Origin: Candidatus Heimdallarchaeota archaeon
GTDB taxonomy: Archaea > Asgardarchaeota > Heimdallarchaeia > Heimdallarchaeales > Kariarchaeaceae
Assembly: GCA_027016475.1 (NCBI GenBank)
Contig: JALUTL010000327.1
Span: 1 to 9,126 of the forward strand
Direction of reading: 5' to 3'
DNA length: 9,126 bases
The notes beneath the pieces were generated by a model that ran no database searches, was not told the origin of the DNA, and saw nothing but the letters and a program-made list of their open reading frames with translations. A program made the position numbers and the translations under genes. Shown here one piece after another: positions 1-5,217 of this stretch. Position 1 is the first letter of the stretch. Every line of letters starts with the position of its first letter.

Positions 1-305
1 TCCTTGAGAAGATACAGGCCGATTGCCCCCAAAAACATGAGCATGCCTGCCACAATACCTTCAATCAGGAACTGCTGGCCATTCCTGTTGGCGATCAGGA
101 CAGGATTCCCGTTTTGGTCTGCACCGATGGCAACAGGATCTTGGATCAGATCATAGACTCCGCCAATGAAAATGTAGAAGACACTGATATAGACCAATGT
201 GTAGACCACCCGTGGGGAGATCGTGGTGGGAATGACAGGCTCAATTTTTGGAAGATTGAAATTTGGTTTGTTGAACCCGACAAATATCCATTTGACTTTT
301 GCCAT
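1..305 (-). CDS. OSTC/DC2-like oligosaccharyltransferase membrane subunit (partial, 3' end outside window)
   Basis: Reading from an ATG at 305, about 101 residues are visible before the window edge. An Asn/Pro-rich lead (FNKPNFNLPK, residues 11-20) is followed by a hydrophobic helix at about 33-53 ending in GGVYDL, a polar loop with IGADQNGNPVLIA (60-72), then GQQFLIEGIVAG (76-87) opening a second helix. From memory, eukaryotic OSTC/DC2 has the same order: PNLKL, a first helix ending GGIIYDV, a loop with SVG and DEHGH, then NGQYIMEGLASS and a second helix. OSTC belongs to the OST3/OST6 group of the complex that transfers N-glycans to proteins at the membrane. An in-frame ATG at 347 would add 14 basic residues. 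I prefer 305 because a TTTAAA box at 327-332 lies about 25 bases upstream. The third helix expected in the family is outside the window. Confidence 0.72.
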   Translation of the reverse strand, partial: MAKVKWIFVGFNKPNFNLPKIEPVIPTTISPRVVYTLVYISVFYIFIGGVYDLIQDPVAIGADQNGNPVLIANRNGQQFLIEGIVAGMLMFLGAIGLYLLK

Positions 306-326
306 GATACTCAATTTTTTGATCAC

Positions 327-332
327 TTTAAA
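327..332. promoter_or_regulatory. Palindromic TTTAAA box between divergent genes
   Basis: TTTAAA reads the same on both strands. Its centre is about 25 bases before the OSTC-like ATG (305), which would make that gene leaderless. It is also about 50 bases before the PTPS-like ATG (379), which would leave a leader of about 24 bases. One box could therefore serve both directions. The call rests on sequence and spacing only. Confidence 0.4.
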
Positions 333-378
333 TGGTTTCTTTTTCATATCGAAAAAGGCACATCACTTTTTTTTGGAG

Positions 379-849
379 ATGTTCCAATGGACATGTTTAA
401 ACTATGGATGCAAAATTGCAAATGTGAAGGCGATCCTTGAAGATGAACGTTTGGGATTTGCATCTGCCCATTTCTCCAAAAAGAACGGACACTGGTATCT
501 CCACGGCCACAACTTCCAATTGAGGATTGAGCTTGAGGTGGAAGATTATGACTGCATGTCATCCCTTTTCCATGATGTCCGTGGAAAGCTGAAAAAATTT
601 GACCATGTTGTCTTCGTCCCTGCATCTTGGGCACACGTCGAAAACACAACCGTTAATGTCGAACTCAATGGAATGAAGTTTGCATTTCCTCGTGAAGACT
701 GCATTCTGGTAGATGCATCTGACACTTCACTGAAACAGATCCTGTCTCTTACGGTTACCGAGCTCAAACAGCATTATGACATCAAAAAAACAAAAATCTC
801 AGTCGACGGACTGGTCTGGATCGAATATGATACACAGTGCAATCTTTAA
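379..849 (+). CDS. Divergent 6-pyruvoyl-tetrahydropterin synthase/QueD-family protein lacking the catalytic Cys
   Basis: This 156 aa protein has the family fold signature: a zinc His in FASAHF (H31), the pair in LHGHNF (H42, H44), and FDH (D75, H76) matching the LDH of the family. PTPS/QueD enzymes act on dihydroneopterin triphosphate in pterin, archaeal folate-like or queuosine/archaeosine routes. The Cys normally four residues before HGH is His38 here, and the usual VVDF, PTAEN and C-terminal WE motifs are absent or altered. It therefore probably does not run the standard reaction, and its substrate is unknown. The ATG at 379 is chosen because upstream residues in this frame do not resemble the family. 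GGAG touches the ATG, too close for an ideal ribosome site, and a GTG at 424 is an alternative start. serA follows after 24 bases, probably in one transcript. A second, canonical PTPS lies at 4828-5175. Confidence 0.78.
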   Translation: MFQWTCLNYGCKIANVKAILEDERLGFASAHFSKKNGHWYLHGHNFQLRIELEVEDYDCMSSLFHDVRGKLKKFDHVVFVPASWAHVENTTVNVELNGMKFAFPREDCILVDASDTSLKQILSLTVTELKQHYDIKKTKISVDGLVWIEYDTQCNL

Positions 850-873
850 GTGCCTCACATCCCATGCAGGAAC

Positions 874-1782
874 ATGAAAGTAATCATTGCTGATTCTCTC
901 AGCCATGAAACCCATGACATGTTGACCAACGAGGGATTCACTGTCGTCGACGTTTCCAAAGAGAAATCACGCCTCCTTGATGAAATCGCTGACGCCCATG
1001 CATTGATCGTCAGAAGTGCAACCAAAGTCACCCAAGAACTTCTTGAACATGCACCCAAACTCAAAATCGTGGGACGGGCAGGTGTCGGACTTGACAACAT
1101 CAACATAGACGCTTGCAAACAAAAAGGAATCGAAGTCGTAAACAGCCCCGAAGGACCAACACAAAGCGTCGCCGAATTCACTCTCGGACTCATGATTGCA
1201 ATTGCAAGAAAATTCGGAATCGCTTATACCGGCACAAAGGAAATGAAATGGCCCAAAAACCAGACTCTCGGAACCGAACTCCATGGAAAAACGCTGGGAA
1301 TCATCGGATCCGGTGCCATTGGAGGAACATTGGCACAGTATGCCATCGCCCTCGGAATGAACGTCCTCGCATATGATATCATACAATACGACCACCTCAA
1401 ACAACTGAACAACTTCAAATACGTCCAACTCGATGAACTCATCCAAAATTCGGACTTCATATCAATTCATGTCCCACTCCTCCCATCTACAAAACATATG
1501 ATAGACCAAAAAGCATTCCAAAAAATGAAAGATGGTGTATACATCATCAACGCTGCAAGAGGAGGAGTCATCGATGAACATGCACTCCTCAATGCGCTCG
1601 AGACCGACAAGGTTGCTGCTGCCGCTCTCGACGTGTTCGAAACCGAACCACCAACAAATACAAAACTCATCCAGCATCCCAAAGTATTCCCAACCCCTCA
1701 CATGGGAGCAAATACTGTAGAAGCACAAATAAAAAACGGTACTATCGTCGCACAAAAAATCATCAACAAACTTAAGGAATAA
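874..1782 (+). CDS. serA: D-3-phosphoglycerate dehydrogenase, short form
   Basis: This NAD-dependent D-2-hydroxyacid dehydrogenase probably oxidises 3-phosphoglycerate to 3-phosphohydroxypyruvate, the first step of serine synthesis, in the cytosol. Visible motifs are RAGVGLDNI (68-76), NSPEGPTQSVAE (90-101), the Rossmann glycines GSGAIGG (145-151), and Asp168 after the second strand, which favours NAD. The catalytic triad is Arg229 (AARGG), Glu258 (ETEPP) and His276 (PHMGA). At 302 aa it has only the substrate and nucleotide domains and lacks the C-terminal ACT domain that gives serine feedback in longer enzymes. The Arg usual in GFGRIG is Ala148. The ATG at 874 follows AGGA with only a 2-base gap. 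A GTG at 850 would add eight unconvincing residues. The 24-base gap to the PTPS-like gene suggests co-transcription. A related dehydrogenase with another 2-hydroxyacid substrate cannot be excluded. Confidence 0.88.
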   Translation: MKVIIADSLSHETHDMLTNEGFTVVDVSKEKSRLLDEIADAHALIVRSATKVTQELLEHAPKLKIVGRAGVGLDNINIDACKQKGIEVVNSPEGPTQSVAEFTLGLMIAIARKFGIAYTGTKEMKWPKNQTLGTELHGKTLGIIGSGAIGGTLAQYAIALGMNVLAYDIIQYDHLKQLNNFKYVQLDELIQNSDFISIHVPLLPSTKHMIDQKAFQKMKDGVYIINAARGGVIDEHALLNALETDKVAAAALDVFETEPPTNTKLIQHPKVFPTPHMGANTVEAQIKNGTIVAQKIINKLKE

Positions 1783-1957
1783 TCCTGCTGCTCAAACGAT
1801 CAGGCGTCTTCCAAATTACAGCTATCAAAAACCACACCAAAACCAATAACAAAACCTCATCTACCACAAACCCATTCTTGAAGCTCCTGTACACCAAAAG
1901 AAATCCAGGAATCAACAGGAAAACATCATAAAGAAAACCTATCAACAACCTTTCCAC
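1772..1957 (-). CDS. Possible small two-helix membrane protein
   Basis: This reading frame of 61 codons starts at a GTG (1957). It encodes two hydrophobic stretches, residues 3-23 and about 35-50, separated by a charged loop (RSFKNG) and followed by a polar, basic tail (KTPDRLSSR). It contains no Cys and looks more like a real helical hairpin than the neighbouring antisense frames. It overlaps the end of serA by 11 bases, tail to tail. A weak TATA-like TTATGAAA at 1981-1988 minus would suit a leaderless start. The minus strand here is very G+T-rich, and that alone pushes translations towards Val, Leu and Phe, so the gene may be an artefact of composition. No family is recognised. Confidence 0.35.
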   Translation of the reverse strand: MERLLIGFLYDVFLLIPGFLLVYRSFKNGFVVDEVLLLVLVWFLIAVIWKTPDRLSSRIIP

Positions 1958-2013
1958 AATTTACAAACTTACTGTGGCATTTCATAAGCATTACCATCTT
2001 GGAACACCCTGAA

Positions 2014-2148
2014 ATGAAAAAACTCATGAAGGATGACCCATATCTCGCAATATTCCAGTCGCTCCAAAAGGCTTCTAAAATAGGTGACAATAGACAACTC
2101 TTATCACCAACAGGAAACCTCGTGTTCAATACTGACGGAGGAGGATGA
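2014..2148 (+). CDS. Small hypothetical protein (44 aa), overlapping the next ORF
   Basis: An ATG at 2014 opens a 44-codon frame beginning MKKLMKDDPYLAIFQSLQKA and ending NTDGGG. A TTG at 1999 would add five residues. The stop TGA overlaps the ATG of the following ORF in an ATGA junction, the arrangement seen when two genes are translated together. The Gly-rich end (GGA GGA GGA) is also the Shine-Dalgarno-like GGAGGAGG of the next gene. The codons follow the A+C-rich habit of serA upstream. The helical N-terminal half (DDPYLAIFQSLQKASK) is the only structural hint. No family is recognised. It could be non-coding, but the junction with the next ORF supports it. Confidence 0.45.
   Translation: MKKLMKDDPYLAIFQSLQKASKIGDNRQLLSPTGNLVFNTDGGG
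2137..2144 (+). promoter_or_regulatory. GGAGGAGG ribosome binding site abutting the ATG at 2145
   Basis: GGAGGAGG ends directly before the start codon. The first GGAGG (2137-2141) leaves three bases of spacing. It lies inside the last codons of the upstream small ORF, which fits coupled translation. Confidence 0.5.
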
Positions 2149-2393
2149 TCATTGATCCTATTATTGTAAATATTGGAAATGTTGATCATGAACAGATTAC
2201 TGAACTCCTCAACCTCAGAATCCCAGAATTCAATCAACTAAACAATAACCAAAAACAGAAAATTATTGAATTCATTGCTTCACTCAACCATCAATTGCTC
2301 TCTGCAATCGAAGATTACCTCCCGCAGCAAACAAACCAATCAATAATCAATCATATCCAGAACATCATCAGATTCATCAACAGAATAATTTAA
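2145..2393 (+). CDS. Small hypothetical helical protein (82 aa)
   Basis: The frame starts at an ATG in an ATGA overlap with the preceding small ORF and a purine-rich GGAGGAGG just ahead. The protein is rich in Asn, Gln and Ile and poor in Gly. It has a beta-like start (IIDPIIVNIGNV) and then helices with spaced hydrophobics (ITELLNLRIPEFNQL, KIIEFIASLNHQLLSAIEDYL, IINHIQNIIRFINRI). There are no Cys residues, no membrane helix and no motif I recognise. It sits between serA and the tRNA-Ala gene. The start signals and amphipathic pattern favour a real protein. The A-rich composition of this stretch could inflate Asn, Gln and Ile content, so confidence is moderate. Confidence 0.55.
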   Translation: MIIDPIIVNIGNVDHEQITELLNLRIPEFNQLNNNQKQKIIEFIASLNHQLLSAIEDYLPQQTNQSIINHIQNIIRFINRII

Positions 2394-2414
2394 AAATAAA
2401 TGTAGGATAAATTC

Positions 2415-2424
2415 AAAAAATAAA
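2415..2424 (-). terminator. T-rich terminator of tRNA-Ala
   Basis: On the minus strand TTTATTTTTT begins 19 bases past the mature tRNA 3' end. Archaeal termination needs only such T runs, so this is a probable stop for the tRNA transcript. Confidence 0.5.
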
Positions 2425-2442
2425 CCTTAGAGTATGTCATAA

Positions 2443-2516
2443 TGGACAGAGCGAGATTTGAACTCGCGGCCTCCTGGGTGCAAACCAGGCGATCTACCGA
2501 ACTGATCTATCTGCCC
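2443..2516 (-). tRNA. tRNA-Ala (anticodon UGC)
   Basis: The minus strand folds into a complete 74-base cloverleaf. The acceptor stem is GGGCAGA/TCTGTCC with a G3:U70 pair, the hallmark of alanine tRNAs, and the discriminator is A73. The D stem is GATC/GATC, with GTTCGGTA in the loop. The anticodon stem is CCTGG/CCAGG around loop TTTGCAC, which gives anticodon UGC reading GCA codons. The variable loop is AGGCC and the T arm is GCGAG-TTCAAAT-CTCGC. There is no intron, and the 3' CCA is not encoded (TTA follows A73), so it must be added after transcription. It stands alone with its own promoter and terminator. It marks the point where plus-strand base composition flips. Confidence 0.97.
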
Positions 2517-2658
2517 TTGAATGTTAATTGTTTTGTTTTTTTATATTGTTTGCGGAAGGTAGCAATTGGATTCGATTTTGAGCTTGATTTTATTAAAAAT
2601 GTGTAACGTGATCTGGAAATTTTCTGTCACAATTTGTTTTTCTGTACAATTTCATATT
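2517..2658. other. AT-rich intergenic region upstream of tRNA-Ala
   Basis: About 140 bases separate the tRNA 5' end from the end of the small membrane protein gene. The plus strand is T+G-rich (line 2521-2580 contains 31 T, 14 G, 12 A and 3 C). Apart from the tRNA TATA box no gene or repeat is evident. It borders the composition switch described in the findings. Confidence 0.5.
2538..2545 (-). promoter_or_regulatory. TATA box of tRNA-Ala
   Basis: TATAAAAA on the minus strand is centred about 25 bases upstream of the first tRNA base (2516), the standard archaeal TATA position. This places the transcription start at or near the mature 5' end. Confidence 0.7.
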
Positions 2659-2901
2659 TCAATTGGTGGTAAGATGCATCAAAGGAAATGGTCTATTTTG
2701 TATGATGGGAATCATTGCATAAAAAAAGAAATATGCTATCAGAAAGCTTCCAGCAATCCACGCTGCCAGGTCAATGGCTAATTCGGCAGGTGTTGCAACA
2801 TTAAGAAGATTGATGATTCGAGGGGCTCCTACAGCACCTATGATTGAAAACGTTGAATATAGCAGAATCAATCGTTTTCTGTCATAATTTGTAACATACA
2901 T
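2659..2901 (-). CDS. Small two-helix membrane protein (80 aa), function unknown
   Basis: An ATG at 2901 opens an 80-residue protein. It has a polar, basic N-terminus (NYDRKR), a first hydrophobic helix at about 11-30 containing GAVGAP, a short loop with TPAE, a second helix at about 41-67 rich in Ala, Ile and Phe, and a polar tail (QNRPFPLMHLTTN). The basic N-terminus predicts that both ends face the cytoplasm. AGGT lies only two bases before the ATG and overlaps the stop of a 57-codon ORF immediately upstream, so the two may be transcribed together. The alternation of helices and loops with sensible charges makes it more credible than other small frames here. No family is recognised. Confidence 0.6.
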   Translation of the reverse strand: MYVTNYDRKRLILLYSTFSIIGAVGAPRIINLLNVATPAELAIDLAAWIAGSFLIAYFFFYAMIPIIQNRPFPLMHLTTN

Positions 2902-2905
2902 TGAC

Positions 2906-3079
2906 CTATATGATCAGGTGGAGAATCAATTCCTGAAGAACTTGAACCAGAATGGGAGTAATTCGTTTCATCTCTGTCATAGTGTGCGTGATTGTCATTG
3001 CATCATCACGGTCATGTAACATCTTTTGGTGCTGAATTTTAATGTTGTTGATAATCACTGCCAAAGATGTCAGAAACAT
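2906..3079 (-). CDS. Possible small ORF (57 aa) upstream of the two-helix membrane protein
   Basis: An ATG at 3079, preceded by AGGA, opens a 57-codon frame. It contains an N-terminal segment MFLTSLAVIINNIKIQ, a charged middle (HDRDDAM) and a C-terminal amphipathic helix (ITPILVQVLQELILHLI). The stop TAG is four bases before the ATG of the downstream membrane protein. A 30-codon frame (3162-3070) overlaps its start by 10 bases in another register. Both pieces are helical, so together they might be one gene of about 85 codons broken by a single-base shift near 3075-3085, or two short overlapping genes. There is no family match and evidence of expression would decide. Coding status is uncertain. 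Confidence 0.38.
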   Translation of the reverse strand: MFLTSLAVIINNIKIQHQKMLHDRDDAMTITHTMTEMKRITPILVQVLQELILHLII

Positions 3080-3162
3080 GTTCCTATATGCGGAGTGATT
3101 TTGTTTCCAAGAGTGGTGCGGGCAATTTGGAGCAATTCAATTGCAACAGTTTGTGCCCTCAT
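3070..3162 (-). CDS. Possible very short ORF (30 aa) overlapping the 57 aa ORF
   Basis: This frame runs from the ATG at 3162 to the TGA at 3070 and encodes an amphipathic start (MRAQTVAIELLQIARTTLG). Its last ten bases overlap the next ORF in a different frame. A one-base change at the junction would fuse the two. It may be the N-terminal part of a frameshifted gene or may not be coding. Confidence 0.28.
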   Translation of the reverse strand: MRAQTVAIELLQIARTTLGNKITPHIGTCF

Positions 3163-3171
3163 TTGGAATTA

Positions 3172-3179
3172 TTAAATAT
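3172..3179 (+). promoter_or_regulatory. TATA-like box of the PGI/PMI gene
   Basis: TTAAATAT is centred 24-25 bases before the ATG at 3200, so transcription would start at the start codon and the mRNA would be leaderless. The surrounding AAATATTT is symmetrical and could also act on the minus strand. Confidence 0.5.
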
Positions 3180-3199
3180 TTTTGCGTTGGCTGGTGTTT

Positions 3200-4174
3200 A
3201 TGGACAGTCATGTTGAAGAGTATGTTTCATTGATTGGGGATTTTGGTCGTAATTTTTTTGAGTCTTTTGAGCGTGGTCGTTCCCGTGGGATTTCATGCAG
3301 TGATCGGATTTTGGTTTGTGGGATGGGTGGTTCCGGCATTTCGGGTGATTATCTCAAGAGTGTTTTGGATCGGAGTACATCGGCGGAGGTTGTTGTATCG
3401 AAGGGTTATGTTCCACCGAGTTATGTTGATGATGGGTGGACAGTTTTTGCGATCAGCTATTCTGGGAATACCGAGGAGACTTTGTCACAGGTTCAGATGT
3501 TGTTGGATCGTGGTTTGAAGGTTCATGCTATTACTTCCGGTGGTCGGTTGCAGGGTTTGTCAGGCGATGTTGATGTTCATGTTGTTGCTGGAGGTTTTCA
3601 GCCTCGTGCTGCATTTCCTATGCTTTTTGGTTATCTTTTTGGGTTGGTGTATGACCGGTTCAAGATACCGTTGGGTGAGCTTGAGTCACGGTTGTCAGAT
3701 TATTGTGGTGTGTTGATTGATGGGTATGGTTCGTTGAAGGCAGATTTTTCAGGTTTCAAGGATTGTATTCCATTCATTTTGACGTCCTCTTCGTTGTCAT
3801 GTGTTGGTACACGTTTTCGGTGTCAATTGAACGAGAATTCGAAGCTTCATGCCGCATCGTTTGAATCGCCCGAATTTTCGCACAATGGAATAGTTGGGTT
3901 GGATGGTGATTTTCCTTCAGCATTGAAGTTTCTTGTACTTCGTTCTGGGTTTGAGGATTCTCGGACTTCGCACCACTTGGATTTTGTAGTGGACAGGCTT
4001 GGGGGTCGTGCGATTTCGATAGAGGCTGAATCAGGTTCCTATTTGTACAGTCTTCTTTCGCTTACAGCGAAGTTGGATTTGGTCAGTGTAGCTCTAGCAG
4101 ATTTGAGATCGGTTGATCCGTATGCGATTCCGTCGATCAATTCGCTGAAATCCTATCTTAGGCAAGCCAGTTAG
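3200..4174 (+). CDS. Bifunctional phosphoglucose/phosphomannose isomerase (PGI/PMI), SIS domains
   Basis: This 324 aa cytosolic enzyme should interconvert glucose-6-phosphate or mannose-6-phosphate with fructose-6-phosphate, feeding glycolysis/gluconeogenesis and mannose-containing glycans. It has two sugar-isomerase (SIS) domains. Diagnostic motifs are CGMGGSGISGDYL (40-52), the phosphate-binding ISYSGNTEETL (85-95), ITSGG (111-115), QPRAAFPMLFGYLFG (134-148), CQLNENSKLHAA (208-219) carrying the catalytic Glu, and ESPEFSHNGIVG (222-233) carrying the catalytic His228. The Lys near the end (SLKSYL, 315-320) is also kept. Length matches the archaeal/bacterial family. The ATG at 3200 is chosen over upstream TTG/GTG codons because of the TATA-like box about 25 bases away. 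The gene overlaps the convergent unknown gene by 17 bases. Its codons are strikingly G+T-rich compared with serA. Confidence 0.92.
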   Translation: MDSHVEEYVSLIGDFGRNFFESFERGRSRGISCSDRILVCGMGGSGISGDYLKSVLDRSTSAEVVVSKGYVPPSYVDDGWTVFAISYSGNTEETLSQVQMLLDRGLKVHAITSGGRLQGLSGDVDVHVVAGGFQPRAAFPMLFGYLFGLVYDRFKIPLGELESRLSDYCGVLIDGYGSLKADFSGFKDCIPFILTSSSLSCVGTRFRCQLNENSKLHAASFESPEFSHNGIVGLDGDFPSALKFLVLRSGFEDSRTSHHLDFVVDRLGGRAISIEAESGSYLYSLLSLTAKLDLVSVALADLRSVDPYAIPSINSLKSYLRQAS

Positions 4175-4790
4175 GAATGATCAGAGCGGATCCGATGTCG
4201 ACAAGTGTGTTTGACTTTACAACAGGTATCCAGTATGCAATTCCATGTTCGATGAGCCTGTCGACGAATGTGAACTGAGGAAAGTCAGGACTTGGGAATG
4301 GTGTGGTCCAGTCGATTTGGTTCGCTTGAATTTTAGCGAAAGAGGAATTGAAGCTTTGGATGGTGTTTGTTTCCACACGGTTTAGGTTTTCTGCGATGGT
4401 TTTGAGCTGTTTGGAGGGATAGTGATGTATTGATGCGAATTGGAAATTTTGCAATGGGTTGTCTGTTGGGAAGGCGTTCAGTGATTTTTTTGCATAGTCT
4501 ATCCATTCCTGGTCATTTTTGAGCTCATTCAGTTCGTCACATATATGTTTGCAGACAGTTTTGAGCATGCTTTCAGATTGGTACTGATGTGAGCGGAGGT
4601 GGTCAGAAAAGTTGATGATGAACTTTCCGAATCGTTCGCTTGAAATGCCATATTTGATTCCGTAATGCATTCGGATGGCGTTTCCTGCGTAATATGTCAA
4701 TTTTTTTGTGTATGATCCTGAGAGTTTGAGAGCAAGAAGATAAATGAACCAAGCATCAGAGTACCAAGGTTTTCCGATAGAGTTTTCCAC
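4158..4790 (-). CDS. Hypothetical protein (210 aa)
   Basis: I do not recognise this family. The frame starts at a GTG (4790), about 26 bases downstream of a TATA-like AATATAT, and has an in-frame stop shortly before it, so the start is well bounded. The N-terminal half is aromatic and helical (WYSDAWFIYLLALKLSGSY, about 9-27; YYAGNAIRMHYGIKYG, about 33-48). It is followed by charged helices (CKHICDELNELKNDQEWIDYAKKSL) and a Pro/aromatic stretch (WTTPFPSPDFPQFTFVDRL). No membrane helix is convincing and there is no nucleotide-binding or metal motif, although His is frequent. It lies just downstream of the QueD-like gene on the same strand (37 bases apart), yet it seems to have its own promoter in that gap. 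It overlaps the PGI/PMI stop tail to tail by 17 bases. Codons agree with the local strand bias. It is a real gene of unknown role. Confidence 0.7.
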   Translation of the reverse strand: MENSIGKPWYSDAWFIYLLALKLSGSYTKKLTYYAGNAIRMHYGIKYGISSERFGKFIINFSDHLRSHQYQSESMLKTVCKHICDELNELKNDQEWIDYAKKSLNAFPTDNPLQNFQFASIHHYPSKQLKTIAENLNRVETNTIQSFNSSFAKIQANQIDWTTPFPSPDFPQFTFVDRLIEHGIAYWIPVVKSNTLVDIGSALIIPNWLA

Positions 4791-4812
4791 AATGGGTTTG
4801 CATTTTCAGGGC

Positions 4813-4819
4813 ATATATT
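4813..4819 (-). promoter_or_regulatory. TATA-like box of the 210 aa hypothetical gene
   Basis: AATATAT on the minus strand is centred about 26 bases before the GTG start at 4790, predicting a leaderless mRNA starting independently of the QueD-like gene. Confidence 0.45.
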
Positions 4820-4827
4820 GTTTTTGT

Positions 4828-5175
4828 CTAAAGGGTTTCGGAATTTTCTGCGTATGAGGTTGAGTCTTCCCAGACCCTGACAGTTATGGTTGCGATGTTT
4901 TGGATGTTTTGGATCTGCTTGATTTCATTTGTTATTGCCAAGGCGATGTTTTCAGCTGTTGGCTGTTCGATGATGTCGTTGAGGAATATATGGTCATATT
5001 TGAGAATGGCTTTTTTGAGGAATGTGAAGTCAACGACCATTCCTTGAGGGTTTAGTGATCCATGGATCTCGACTTCAACGATGTAATTGTGTCCATGGAC
5101 GTTTGTGCATTTGCTCTGGTAAGGGAGATCAAGTTTATGGGCCGATGATATTTCAGCTTTGTAATATATTTTCAC
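4828..5175 (-). CDS. 6-pyruvoyl-tetrahydropterin synthase / 6-carboxytetrahydropterin synthase (QueD-like)
   Basis: This 115 aa protein has the complete family signature. The zinc ligands are H13 (SSAHKL) and H27/H29 (VHGHNY), and the catalytic Cys is C23 (KCTNVHGH). MVVDF (46-50), YDHIFLND (60-67), PTAENIA (72-78) and VWEDSTSYAE with Glu103 for pterin binding are also present. The family converts dihydroneopterin triphosphate to 6-carboxy- or 6-pyruvoyl-tetrahydropterin in the cytosol. In archaea the QueD activity feeds 7-deazaguanine synthesis for archaeosine in tRNA. No queC, queE or queF is in the window, so the exact product is inferred. The start is a GTG at 5175. The overlapping ATG at 5177 runs straight into a stop. 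AGGT lies two bases upstream, and a TTTAAG box (5200-5206) is about 28 bases before the start. Confidence 0.9.
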   Translation of the reverse strand: MKIYYKAEISSAHKLDLPYQSKCTNVHGHNYIVEVEIHGSLNPQGMVVDFTFLKKAILKYDHIFLNDIIEQPTAENIALAITNEIKQIQNIQNIATITVRVWEDSTSYAENSETL

Positions 5176-5199
5176 ATACCTAAGGAAGATTCAAATTCT

Positions 5200-5206
5200 C
5201 TTAAAG
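5200..5206 (-). promoter_or_regulatory. TATA-like box of the QueD-like gene
   Basis: CTTTAAG on the minus strand is centred about 28 bases before the GTG at 5175, in the 42-base gap after the upstream gene's stop. This suggests a separate promoter with a very short leader. Confidence 0.4.
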
Positions 5207-5217
5207 CTATAGATACT

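Noticed and set aside
223..378. N-terminal extension of the PTPS-like protein from 223
   Set aside because: The extension is antisense to the OSTC-like gene and does not resemble the family. The zinc motifs begin soon after the ATG at 379.
967..1755. Long minus-strand frames antisense to serA (967-1446, 1462-1755, 1224-1460)
   Set aside because: serA is unmistakable on the plus strand. These frames are Cys/Ser-rich and lack motifs, as expected for antisense of A+C-rich codons.
1926..2237. 103-codon minus-strand frame across the small plus-strand ORF pair
   Set aside because: It conflicts with the ATGA-coupled plus-strand ORFs, has mixed unordered composition and no start signal. The plus-strand pair has a better ribosome site. 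Not fully excluded.
2443..2516. tRNA-Ala as a phage or element attachment site
   Set aside because: No integrase gene and no second copy of the tRNA 3' end were noticed in the window.
2566..2781. 71-codon plus-strand frame with an initial hydrophobic stretch
   Set aside because: It is mostly antisense to the two-helix membrane protein, which has a better start and a more natural sequence. Basic, Cys-containing and without motifs.
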